64,000 nucleotides of DNA from Albugo candida (taxonomy: Eukaryota; Oomycota; Peronosporomycetes; Albuginales): positions 124,001-188,000 of the forward strand of contig JBDOQK010000027.1 of assembly GCA_040437565.1 (NCBI GenBank). Reading direction: 5' to 3'. Shown here piece by piece: positions 19,930-31,269 of this stretch. Below the pieces are notes generated by a model, which was given only the letters and a program-made list of their open reading frames with translations, was not told the DNA's origin and made no database searches. The first letter of the stretch is position 1. Every line of letters begins with the position of its first letter. Made by a program: the position numbers and the translations under genes.

Positions 19930-22900
19930 ATGCCAAACGGCACAACCTGCGCTATGAACTCAAAAGCAGGAATACTGTACAAGTCGAGGCATGGCCTACT
20001 TGGAGAGAAATGGAGTGAAAAATGGGTTTCTATTGACGCTACTCGTCTCCTGTATACAGCAATTACATCCTCTGCCGGCCAGAATTTTCCTAAAATTGCA
20101 AAGTTGGGTCTCACAACCTCAACTTCACCAACTAGTCGCTTCTTTTCCTTCACTGCACCTTCATATCCATCGTCTACGCCGAAATGTCAAGAGTTGCTGC
20201 TTGAAAAGTATACATTAGAATGTAGACATCAGATTGTCTCTCCAATCCAGCGAAGGACCAAGCAACCACACCGGTTTGTCTTCAATCTTGTGCCAAAAGA
20301 CCACGTATGTACTTGAATGTTTCTAAAGTAGCTTCTAGTCATGCTTCAATCGTAGTCGCACAAGACTTACTCTTTTGCATGCGATACAACGGAAGAATTG
20401 GACGAATGGATACGTATTTTACAACGGAATGGAATGGACATGGACCGCTTGCAAACACCTTCCATAGACGTACCCGACACCTCACGTCAACCATCTCAAA
20501 ACCTTGAGTCAGTGAAACAAATTCGTGAGGCTTGGGCGAAATGGCAATCTGAAGAGAATTGTTACGGTGGGATAAAGGCCAGATTTTTACGACACGAATT
20601 AGAGGGAGCAGCTCTGATGCATTCCTTTCAGCAAATTGCAATCAAATTGTCGAGAACTTTAATTGAACAAATTTATTATAACGAACATAGGGCTTCTTTA
20701 TCCCTGGAGTATGAAGAGATTCGTGGTAGCTTAACGCATGAAAAGGAATCACTGCTTGTGTACTCCTGCAATGGTATCACATTTTTTGTACCCAAAAGCG
20801 AGATTTTGGGTCATGATAACGATCATGTCGCCAATAGTCGACACATTGAAGAAGTTTACAAGCTATTTGATTCAGAGATACGTATGGCCTCCCATTTACT
20901 CATGTCACAAGAAAATTTGCGGCAAAGCAAAAATGACGTAGGCATGCTTTTCATTCCATCACAATGTGTAGTAGATTGGATGGGATATCGAATATATGCA
21001 CGAGAAACTGTAGCATCTTTTGGCGAGGAAAAGCTGGAGGAGAGCATCTTTTCCCGTACATTGAAACTAACGAGAGATCAAAATGAACGCAAAGCTCAAT
21101 TGCTACCATTGAAAAACAACGAATTGATATTGCACCTTTTGAATCCTCAGGTTCTTTGCTACTCTCCAACTGGTACAAGTTTCGAAGTCAATGCGTTCAC
21201 AGAGTTCAGGAATCACTTTCGACCAGAGCTTATCCATCGTTTGGGGTTTCTATTTTCGCCCGACTTTTCAAGATCGCATGTCGGGATCACGAAGCAATGT
21301 CATAATCGTGTCATTGATTGTGCATACGATATATGTAGGTGTCAATTAGATACGGCTCTCCCTGCCTTTATGCAAATATTAGAGTTCCAAGTAAGCAGTG
21401 GACGTGTGTACGATAGCCCGTCACTTGAAAACACATTACATCAGCATGGTTTCAATATTCGCTGGTTGGGTTACTGCTATGATTTGTGCACAACAAGACT
21501 TACTCGGCGGCTAATACTAACAGAAATGCTGGCTCGAGCATGTAAGATTCCTTTTCGAAAAGGACTGAGAGACTTTATAGTAAAATGGAAGAAGCAGCAG
21601 GAAGAAACCGAAGAAAAATATATTTTGATACCAAATGAGCCCGTGAAGAGCTTCTACAATATTTTTCTGCACCTAGCATCCAATATGATGAAAATTGAGA
21701 GTCGCCGCTTCTGGGAGAACAAAGTGTTACCGGTGCTTAGAGCTAAATTCAATTCAAATGGCCCGGCCATCACGTTTGACGACATCTGGAGCAACGCGAT
21801 CATACACACTCCTCAATTAATGTCAACGATACATTTTCATCTGCACTATTTACTTCCGAAAGTGAAAAGTTTGTATCGAGCGACAATCTTCCGGGATTAC
21901 AATGAAGGAAGTATGAATCTTGAGAGCAAATTTTGGAATGTCAGACGAAAGCTTTTACTGTTAGAAGCTTGTGGAGATGCCACACACCAATATAAAAGTA
22001 TTCGAGCAAATTTGATGCTGGACGGCTACATGCTATCAAAACTTTTAATTCGGTCAACTAGCGAGCCAAGTGAGAAAAGATGGTATCAAACAATGTCAAC
22101 GCAGCTTCTCGACGTTACCCGAGAAGAATCACCACAGTGGTATACTGCTTATAGCAAATCACAAGCTATGGCTTTGCTCGAGATGCAGAGGCTAATAAAG
22201 GTGGAGGAAGAAGAGGAAAATCATGCAAAGCATGTTCTATCAATTGAAGATGTAGCGATATCGAAAGAGAATGGGAAAGAAAAGCAAGTGGAGACAGCCT
22301 TAATCCCATATGCTGATGTACAAGCTAATTGTACGCTTTGGCTCGGAGAAAATGGCTTAGAACGGTCCCAGTTTGAATGGCTGGAGGCAAGAATGTCCAT
22401 TGAACGACAAGAATTTTCTAGGGCGTCTCACCATCTTGATCGCGGTATTCGCAGCATACAGGAAGCATTCGGTCATGATAGCATTATATACGCTCGTTGC
22501 CGGCACTATCAAGGTGTGGTGCTATCAAAAAGCGACAACTTTCTCGATATTATCGCCGATGCTTTCGAAATTGCCACAAAAGTATACGAAAAAAATTCTT
22601 TGTACATACAAAGTACAAAGGATACGCTTCACAGGCTAGCCAAAGTACTCGAGAAAAGAGGAAATCGAGAAAATGCGTCTGTATTACAAGTGAAAGCGTA
22701 CTGGTTCGCGCAAAAATCGTATAAGGTTGCGGATCACGGAAGTGATCTAAACTTCCGATTACGAACATGTACCCATGTCGCACTTCTCGCACAATCGCTG
22801 GGTTATTCACATGAATGCATTTCCTATTTCCATAAAGCTCTTAAAACAATGCTTAAGATTGGTGTTGNNNNNNNNNNNNNNNNNNNNNNNNNNNNNNNNN

Positions 22901-23776
22901 NNNNNNNNNNNNNNNNNNNNNNNNNNNNNNNNNNNNNNNNNNNNNNNNNNNNNNNNNNNNNNNNNNNCGAGAAAATGCGTCTGTATTACAAGTGAAAGCG
23001 TACTGGTTCGCGCAAAAATCGTATAAGGTTGCGGATCACGGAAGTGATCTAAACTTCCGATTACGAACATGTACCCATGTCGCACTTCTCGCACAATCGC
23101 TAGGTTATTCACATGAATGCATTTACTATTTCCATAAAGCTCTCAAAACAATGCTCAAGATTGGTGTTGAGCAGCGACGAAGTGACTGGGCAATGTCCTG
23201 GATGATTCTTACAGCCGCTTTGTTCAAAGAGATATTTCGATTTGTTTTCTCTGAACATCAAAAGGTATTCATTTTACGCCATGGTATCTTTAATCTCAAC
23301 ACTTTATGCCTTAGGTTCTTCAATGGATTCAGGACGAGGCTGTTAATCGCCTTGATGGATATTTTCGAGATTCAGATTGGAAAGTCAATCCAAAGCTTCT
23401 TCATCATAGTATAGAAATGCAGCTGCTGACATATACCATCAGAACGTTTGTGAAGTTGCAAAAATCTACACGTTCAATTATACACGTCCAAAACTTGGCT
23501 CAAGTGGTAACGGAAGAGCTTATGACGCTACAAACATTGAATAAACGACCCGATTCAGACTTGAGCGACATGAAAGAACGTATCATTGCCGGACCTTCTC
23601 AAATTTTGAATGAGAAATACGTGTCCATACGACCTGTGACAGATGCTGAAATGCTCAAGCAGCAGTCAAGGAACCATTCAAAGTGCACGAAGAATGACGG
23701 TACATTTACTGGCGTAGCTGAAGCAGCCGCCATCTTTTATTTGCTTTGGGGTGTAAACTTTTGCAACCCTGTGTAA
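19852..23776 (+). CDS. PH domain - CLU-like domain protein with TPR-like C-terminus
   Basis: Three exons: 19852..20304, 20365..23264 (containing a gap) and 23315..23776. The first intron (gtatgt...cacaag) restores KDH-TYSFACDTTEELDEWI, the last strand and helix of a PH domain whose start is KAGILYKSRHGLLGEKW. After removing the redundant 202 bases and the 100 N at 22868, the frame is continuous and gives about 1170 residues. The middle part has the CLU signature LHQHGFNIRWLGYCYDL followed by EMLARACKIPFRKG, related to clustered-mitochondria proteins. The C-terminal third is helical with TPR-like pairs (RASHHLDRGIRSIQEAFG, ECISYFHKALKTML). CLU proteins affect mitochondrial distribution and bind mRNA; the PH domain suggests membrane attachment. 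The start is uncertain: 19852 has the best context, but 19921 and 19930 are alternatives. Confidence 0.75.
22666..23169. repeat. Gap at 22868..22967 with redundant 202-bp flanks
   Basis: Bases 22666..22867 match 22968..23169 with about four substitutions (for example ctgggtt versus ctaggtt, atttcc versus atttac). Collapsing them restores an unbroken PH-CLU reading frame. The several differences point to two haplotypes rather than simple duplicate reads. Confidence 0.88.
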
Positions 23777-23792
23777 ACATGCATCGCGTAAG

Positions 23793-25112
23793 ATGACCGA
23801 CCGAAGAGACATAACGTTAGACGACGACTATACCTTGGAGATCAAGACAGCAGCAAGCACCAGTTTGAACTGGAAGGCTGATTACGAAGATCATTTAGAA
23901 ATATATAGTTGTGGTTCCGATTCCTTTTCTTGTACTCCGGATGCTACGCAAGACCTCTTACAAGATCAAATACAACCACAGACCTTTACCACATGTACGA
24001 CGTCACCAAAAGCAAACTGCGCCGATTCTACTTGTGAGACTGATAGCGACCATCTTGAACTGAATTGCAAAGAAGTAGAGGAAGAGAAGCTTTTATCTCT
24101 ATTTGGCGCAAATTGGGCATTATCATTAGGCAGGTTAGACATTCGAAATTTACGAAGTCACAAAGATAGAAGTTTTTATCACTTGATCGATAAGGATCTT
24201 CTTTCACCTTCTACATTGGACCTGGATACAGTGCAGGAAGAAAATTTGATCTACAAACGTGCACGTAATTCCGCAACCGAAGGTACCGAAAATTTGAAAT
24301 TGCAAGTTCGTCGTGAAAAAAATTTGGCATCCGTTCGTGAATTTCGCAAGCGTAAAAACAAAAAGATAGAAGAGATGGAATGTAATCTAAAAAAGATGGA
24401 AAATGAAAATGTTGAGTTACGCATGCGGCTAAAGATCGGAAGAGAAGCGATTAGAAAAGAGCAAGAAGATACACGGGCCATCAAGGAACAAATGCAAGAA
24501 ATGTTGAAACGGAACGCGCCTGAGAAAGAAATTGCTACTTTTCTCAATATGTACCGAATCAGCTATACCGACTTTGGTCCAGACCGCCGCGAGAAGCTCA
24601 AGTTTCATATCTCAAAGATTCGAGATTTATTGCTACCGACTCAGGTCACAAAACTTTGCTTGTCTGTCGTCGAGCAAGGAAAGGACATTTGCACGGAAAC
24701 AAACGAAAAAAAAACATCACGACCACCTACACCAAGAAGCACATCTACTTCTGATGCTATATCGTCTTGCTGCTACGACAGCGCAGCGACGAATACATTA
24801 TGGTCAGTCCTTGCTAAAGAACTAGAGATCTCCGAAAATCAAGAAGACCAAATTTTGGAGCGCCGAAATGCCATTGCGCATATTCGTGATGACCTTCACT
24901 ATACCCTGCAAGTTTTAGTTCGATTGGAGAGAGTGATCGAAGAGAAAAACACGACGCTAGCCGCCCAAATCAAACAAATCCAACATGTGTTGACCCCATC
25001 ACAAATCACAAAATTCATAATCTGGGTGAAAGAGAACCCAGCTTTCATGTATATGCTCGACAAACTCGTCGGTACTACCTTGGAGCCAATTAGCAAGTTT
25101 GACGTCAACTAG
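23793..25112 (+). CDS. bZIP transcription factor of oomycete type
   Basis: 439 residues, no intron. The basic region (about 172-192) reads REKNLASVREFRKRKNKK and keeps the canonical Asn (N177) and Arg (R185) spaced N-x7-R. It is followed by a leucine-zipper coiled coil (MECNLKKMENENVELRMRLK and onward to about 240). The N-terminus is acidic and Ser/Thr-rich, as in activation regions. The C-terminal part has two LPTQVTKLCLSVVEQ and LTPSQITKFIIWVKENPA blocks, a pattern I associate with oomycete bZIP proteins. It should bind DNA as a dimer in the nucleus; targets are unknown. Its ATG is only 16 bases after the PH-CLU stop codon, so its promoter must lie in the neighbour's coding part or the two are co-transcribed. 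Confidence 0.88.
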   Translation: MTDRRDITLDDDYTLEIKTAASTSLNWKADYEDHLEIYSCGSDSFSCTPDATQDLLQDQIQPQTFTTCTTSPKANCADSTCETDSDHLELNCKEVEEEKLLSLFGANWALSLGRLDIRNLRSHKDRSFYHLIDKDLLSPSTLDLDTVQEENLIYKRARNSATEGTENLKLQVRREKNLASVREFRKRKNKKIEEMECNLKKMENENVELRMRLKIGREAIRKEQEDTRAIKEQMQEMLKRNAPEKEIATFLNMYRISYTDFGPDRREKLKFHISKIRDLLLPTQVTKLCLSVVEQGKDICTETNEKKTSRPPTPRSTSTSDAISSCCYDSAATNTLWSVLAKELEISENQEDQILERRNAIAHIRDDLHYTLQVLVRLERVIEEKNTTLAAQIKQIQHVLTPSQITKFIIWVKENPAFMYMLDKLVGTTLEPISKFDVN

Positions 25113-25130
25113 ATTGTTATGTTTCTCTCG

Positions 25131-25882
25131 TGATGTCATGCTTGCAAGCTCGAAACAAGAGATCTGGGCAGAACAATAATCAGTGATCAAGGTTCCTGGC
25201 GATTGATTTGTTTTCGCAAATACTGATGAATGTTGATGTTGATTTGTTGCATTTTTATTATACCATCGAAGATTCTAAAGTTGACCAATATGAATAATAT
25301 GTTTACCGAATGACCAAAGATCCAAGCAGCCGAGCCACTGAGACTATATGAAAGTTCAGCTGTCTCTTGTTTTTGCGAGAGAGAAGCCTCAAGCCTTCAC
25401 CTACAGTCACCATTATGCAGCTACACTATTCACGGGTAAGTTGAGGCGATCAAAAGNNNNNNNNNNNNNNNNNNNNNNNNNNNNNNNNNNNNNNNNNNNN
25501 NNNNNNNNNNNNNNNNNNNNNNNNNNNNNNNNNNNNNNNNNNNNNNNNNNNNNNNNTGATGTCATGCTTGCAAGCTCGAAACAAGAGATCTGGGCAGAAC
25601 AATAATCAGTGATCAAGGTTCCTGGCGATTGATTTGTTTTCGCAAATACTGATGAATCTTGATGTTGATTTGTTGCATTTTTATTATACCATCGAAGATT
25701 CTAAAGTTGACCAATATGAATAGTATGTTTATCGAATGACCAAAGATCCAAGCAGCCGAGCCACTGAGACTATATGAAAGTTCAGCTGTCTCTTCTTTTT
25801 GCGAGAGAGAAGCCTCAAGCCTTCAACTACAGTCTCCATTATGCAGCTGCACTAATCACGGGTAAGTTGGGCGATCAAAAGG
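25131..25882. repeat. Gap at 25457..25556 with redundant flanks of about 326 bp
   Basis: Sequence 25131..25456 recurs as 25557..25881 with several substitutions and a one-base length difference near the end (ttgaggcgat versus ttgggcgat). Non-coding on both sides. It has more differences than the other gap pairs, in keeping with allelic divergence in non-coding DNA. Confidence 0.85.
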
Positions 25883-26405
25883 TAGCCTTAGGCTGAGGGG
25901 ACTGAAAGTTTACTTATGGGGCTCTAGCAGGAATTAGCACCGCGTAGGGTTGAATTTTGTAGTGAATGATTTGCACTCACGGTCAAAACAAGTGAGCTGG
26001 CTTTAAAGAATCATATGTCGACTTCATTAGAAGTTGAATAGCTATCGTCTCTGGATGGAAGTTGAGAGCGGGTATCAACTCATTCAATGCGTTGAATTAT
26101 CCATAAGACTAAAGATATCCTTAACTGTCGGTCCAATCAGGGAGAGTTGTCAAAAAAAGAAGATCAGCGCGCAATTCCTTGTTTATCGGTGTCAGTATTT
26201 CCGCTTAAAATCGATTTAACTTAGCGTGAATTTATCAGTAATCTTGGGTGTAGTCTTCCAAGCGATTGCATCAGTAAATTTGGTGGGTCTTGACGTTTTT
26301 TTCAAATTGATCGTTGTCTCTCGTGCCCCTTGCATGGCCTGCTTTCTTCAGTTACTGAATGTCTCGCTTCAAGTTCGAATGCTGTCAAGCTGAGATGTAT
26401 CTGAT

Positions 26406-27045
26406 ATCGATGCGCATGATGACAAAAGTCGCTGATAGAGAGGGGAATAAGGAGTACATAACGTCTAGCGATAGCAAAAGAGCACTGGAGGCTATACTTT
26501 AGTGCACTACATATGTACAATATCCTTGTTGTGTCACCCGTCACAAAAGATAGCGTCAACACCACAGAATGTGATATCCGCAACATCATCATATCTCAAC
26601 TCAATGTCTCTTCGATATTGAAGAATACGAGCGTGGTTAAGGCGACGAGTATGCTGACTATGCGCGCAAGAAAGGNNNNNNNNNNNNNNNNNNNNNNNNN
26701 NNNNNNNNNNNNNNNNNNNNNNNNNNNNNNNNNNNNNNNNNNNNNNNNNNNNNNNNNNNNNNNNNNNNNNNNNNNATCGATGCGCATGATGACAAAAGTC
26801 GCTGATAGAGAGGGGAATAAGGAGTACATAACGTCTAGCGATAGCAAAAGAGCACTGGAGGCTATACTTTAGTGCACTACATATGTACAATATCCTTGTT
26901 GTGTCACCCGTCACAAAAGATAGCGTCAACACCACAGAATGTGATATCCGCAACATCATCATATCTCAACTCAATGTCTCTTCGATATTGAAGAATACGA
27001 GCGTGGTTAAGGCGACGAGTATGCTGACTATGCGCGCAAGAAAGG
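26406..27045. repeat. Gap at 26676..26775 with redundant 270-bp flanks
   Basis: Bases 26406..26675 and 26776..27045 look identical by eye. Frames that appear to cross the gap here are artefacts of this duplication. Confidence 0.9.
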
Positions 27046-28326
27046 CATGTGACTAAGGATTGATACAGCTCCAGCCAAGACGAAAACATTGTGGGTATAG
27101 TAGCCTCAACGAATACCAGCGCTTGGTCGAGTTGTGTCTTTGGAACGCCGAACTAGAAAGCGGTTCAAGAATAACCTGCTGAACACGACCTGATGATTTG
27201 AATGAGGGTGTCATCGCTTTACAGTCGAGTTCCAAAGCTGAGTGAAGTAGCCGGATAGTTCTTCTCGCACTTTAGTGAACTGCTGTTGCTCACATCACTG
27301 GGGCATTTGATATAGCTATTTCTCTGTTGAGACGTATCAATGCGATAAAGTAACTACTTCATTGCGATTGTAAACAAAATCAAAAAGAGCTTGATATTGC
27401 TTCTAGAGATCGGTTTTGCAATTCACTTAATTATCATTTTATCCAACTTCTCTTGTAGAAGGAGTGTTTTTCATCGGATATGTGAAACAGACACCGAATT
27501 TGGTCGCTTGCATGAAGGCTTACGTCTATATCTCGACTCATTTGAACAAGGGGTGGTTAGACAACAGCGATTTTTTTTTGCGTCGACACATCAGAGCAAT
27601 CAAGATCGAAATCTGCAATGCACCAGGCACATAGGCAAATACTTCGTTCTGTAATAGGTCGATTTCAGGATCGCGATCAGATTTCATTGTCGCTCAGCCA
27701 GGCTTCGACATTCTAGATTGGGTCGCCACCACGTCATAAGAAGTGAGAAGAGAAGTAACGATACATGCTTACAACTGATACCATTCGGGTGAGCAGCCAA
27801 TTAGCCTATATATCCATTCTGATTCTGGCGTAGGCACGGCAATGTTTTCAGTGTTTTCCCATGCTCATCAGCACAAGACTAGTGGTGAAATACAAAATGA
27901 CTCCACAATATTGCACACATACTTCCATACGCCTGTGTATATTTAAGGTCAACGTTCTAACTGGCAATGCGAAATGTAATAGGAACCTTCAACGCGAAAA
28001 GGTCATAAAAGCACACTCTTACTATATCGTTGCATTGAAATATAGTATACAATTCAAAGAATATTGATTGGCAAGTGCTGCAGGTTTATCGTTGCGAGTT
28101 CCCAAAGAGGGTATGCATGATACACAAAATGGTGGTCGACATTCCCATAGCTAATAGGAAAATTATTCAGCGCAGTAAGGATGATGTCTAGCTGTACAGT
28201 TTGAGTACTATAACCATTATACTGCACGTCAACAAATTTCATCTGATTGTAAGCCGTAAATAATACCATACCAATGATGTGGGATGGTAGGCAAAGTTTT
28301 AAATGAAGTAAAAATGCATGATCAAG

Positions 28327-29217
28327 TTACGATACAACATGAAGTGCGGCCTCTATTGGTTTGTTTACTTCGCTTTTTTTATGTGGGCTCTCTTCTACAC
28401 TGTGTCGATGATCATAAACGACTTGATCCATCCAAAGGCGTAGTGCTTCCGTCTCAAGTTTTAATTTATCGATTTGAGCAACAGCATCTTGTTGAGCTTT
28501 CTGTAGCAATACCTCTCCCTGCTTTACCTCTTCTCGCAGCAATTCTGTTGCTTCCATAAGCCTATTCTTCTCACCTTGGAGAGCTTTCTGTCTTTCTTCT
28601 TGTATCAACTCGTATGGACTTTGCAGAAGCTGATCTTCGTCCATACTATCACACGATGGGATTGGAAAACCCTCTCCTTGGGAGCTAGTTTGGTTCAGAG
28701 CGTTATATTAGTACTGGAAGATAGCGAAACAAGCTACACAAACAGTTCCAAAGTAGCAGCTCGATATATTTTCCGCTGTTTTGCTCGATTCAGAATACTT
28801 TCGAGTCGATCTAGCTCGTGATTCACGTGGTGCTTGATGCACAGCTCTTCAAAGTCTTGCTATACGCAAATATAACCCTTGAGGACCATTCTTTATTTGG
28901 GACGCATATATTACCTCAATTTTTTTTCTTAAATGATGCAGAGACTGCAAGTATGTCTCCTCTTTCGAGTCAGAATACGTACAGGGCGGCTCGGAGAGAG
29001 TCGTGTATTGATCTTTCGTAGGGAACAGCATTTGTAGTAGCTCGAACTCCGATTCTCCAAATTCTTTCTTCACAATAGAATAAATATCGACATGTAAAGA
29101 TGTGCTTATGGCGGTATCCAAGGCCTTGTGAAGTGCCATTTGTAAGCGCTCCATCCGCAAGGAATCGTGTTGGAGTGCCATCGCACAATTGCTGGAGTAA
29201 TAACCAATCACAATCAT
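28327..29217 (-). CDS. PMF1/Nnf1-like kinetochore protein (candidate)
   Basis: Three exons, complement(join(28327..28645,28744..28859,28915..29217)), give 245 residues with matching phases. The N-terminus (MERLQMALHKALDTAISTSL) and a YLQSLHHLRKKIE helix are followed across a 55-base intron by QDFEELCIKHHVNHELDRLE and SILNRAKQRK. After a second intron of 98 bases come YELIQEERQKALQGEKNRL and a long coiled coil. This order (helical head, a short LD-L-A--RK block, a loop, then a C-terminal coil with repeated leucines) matches PMF1/Nnf1 of the MIS12 kinetochore complex, and the length is close (about 205 in human). Resemblance is by pattern only, and other small coiled-coil proteins cannot be excluded. 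A second ATG is at 29181. Confidence 0.5.
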
Positions 29218-31226
29218 GATATGCTGTGCTTGGAAATCGCGACTTTATTACTGTAGAGATATGTATTTTGCGAGTCTTTATAAATGTATTTATGAAAGTA
29301 ACACAGTGAACCAGCAAAATGGGTGAATGCATCAATGTGACTTCACTAATCGTTCGTTAGTGTAGTTCTTGAATGAATATTTCAGGAGCGCTTATGCTTC
29401 GACGTTGAGTTCGTGTACACTAGCTTGCACTCGCTACTGACTCTTTTCTTCACCTAATGTTCTATATATCGACATGGAAATTTTGTTTGTCAAGTTGCCT
29501 TATTCATGTGCAGTCCTGTGCGAGTCTTGAAAATTGAATGACCGCCAAGACACTTGTTGGCGTTCTAAGTTTATTTCCTGAGCATTTTCAGTGTTGACTG
29601 TGTCCGTCAGGGAATGGGGCTGATTTTTATTCCCATTCGACTAAAACAAAGTCAGAACGGATATTCATACTTCGTCTACAAAATTATCCGTGCAAAATAC
29701 GCTAAAAAGATACCGATTTCAAGAGGTGAATAAGATGTCGCTGTATGGATGAGAATAATGTGCTGTCAGACCCCATCCATGTACAGGAATCGGGATCAAA
29801 ATAGGTATCGCATACACATTGTCAACCTGATTTTGTAAACGAATATGTGAATGGATTTGAAACAATGAATATCGCTTACAAGTTGCCGCATCGTCGAGAA
29901 GTTTGTTGTCGACATCCTATGAATTCCCGCGAGATGAGTCTATTTTCCACTCTTTATGCATGATTCATCTGCTGTACTTGTTCGCATGTAATAGTTGGTC
30001 CTCGATCCTTACGTTGATACCTAGTGAATCTGGGCAGACGAAGATTAGATGCTATCAATCAATCAAACAACCCATCCTCATTGAGCACGAAGAATGAAGA
30101 CGCTATAAGAGATCTCGAAGTTCAATCTGAGGACAACGAAGATCACTCATGAAAACCACAAATCACCCATAGATATCATGATTAGAGGACAACACAATTT
30201 GATGTTTAGACACAAAGCGATGAAAAGTTGCAAAACAGTGTGCTACTCATACTGCTCCGATCGGATGTGGGTGGGAAGCATTGGGTACAGTAGTTAGAGG
30301 GAACGTGACAAGGCATTCAGTGTGATAACCAGAATCTTTCTTTCCAACAAGGCTACCAACCAGTGAAAGTGGCGAAACGAAGCTAATATTCGGATCACCT
30401 TATCTTAGCGCTGATGACCCCTGAGCAATTCAACGCGATTGAGCATCAGCGATTACAGTGCATTTGAATGGAATCAATAAAAACGGTATGACCATGTTCG
30501 ACCACATGTATCACTTTCCTGATCCCGAAAAGAAATCTTCAAGCACAGAAATGGGAGTAGTGATTTGATAAGCCTTTTCATCTTCACTAAGCATCATTGA
30601 TGGTCATTTCAGAACCGTGTTTGATCGCTCCGATTATCAACACTGCACCGAAGAAGTCGAATAGCGTTCCAGAATAGGCTTTTTGCCTGATGTATTGGGC
30701 GCTTGGCATGTACACAACATCCGACTAGTAACATATCTATAATCTAGACGACAATTTCACGTAAAAGAGAAGCTTAGGATGAATTCTCCGATTCAGGATT
30801 CCAATCTGATTACTCCAGAGGATATATGAAGATTATTTGTTTTCATCTCCTCAGGCTATCGAAGCAGTCAACTGGAAAATATGTTGGTGCTGGAACGTCT
30901 GCGGGGTCACTTCAAAATTTCTGACAACGGGTGACTATGGCGTACGCTGTAAATATTTGATGCTATATCGTGAATGATACTGGTCCGCTCGACGGTAATT
31001 TCAAGAATTCAAATTCAAAAGTTGCTAGACTTCGAATAAAGTTGGACTCAGGTCATAAGAAGAAGACCTTCTGTAATTTTGCTGCCGTCAACCGAGCTCG
31101 TGGGAGTGACCAAGCACATGTGAAAATCTGCTCACCACCGATATGAATAAATGCAGCTGCATTTCATTAGTCTGATCCTAGCTCCTTGCCAATTGTTGGA
31201 AACTCGTTTATAATTTTTAGCAACAT
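29218..31226. other. Gene-poor stretch, nothing recognised
   Basis: About 2 kb with almost no frame over 60 codons on either strand and no recognisable motif. It borders the copia fossil and may be old repeat DNA. Confidence 0.45.
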
Positions 31227-31269
31227 CTACAACTTACATCGGCAACACTGCCAATCAACTATCAATTTG

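Larger units (their letters stand above)
25113..28326. other. Gene-poor stretch, no gene recognised
   Basis: About 3.2 kb with two redundant gaps and only short frames that lack family motifs, splice partners or codon-like composition. No RNA gene was seen. It may be decayed repeat DNA, but I could not match it to any element. Confidence 0.45.
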
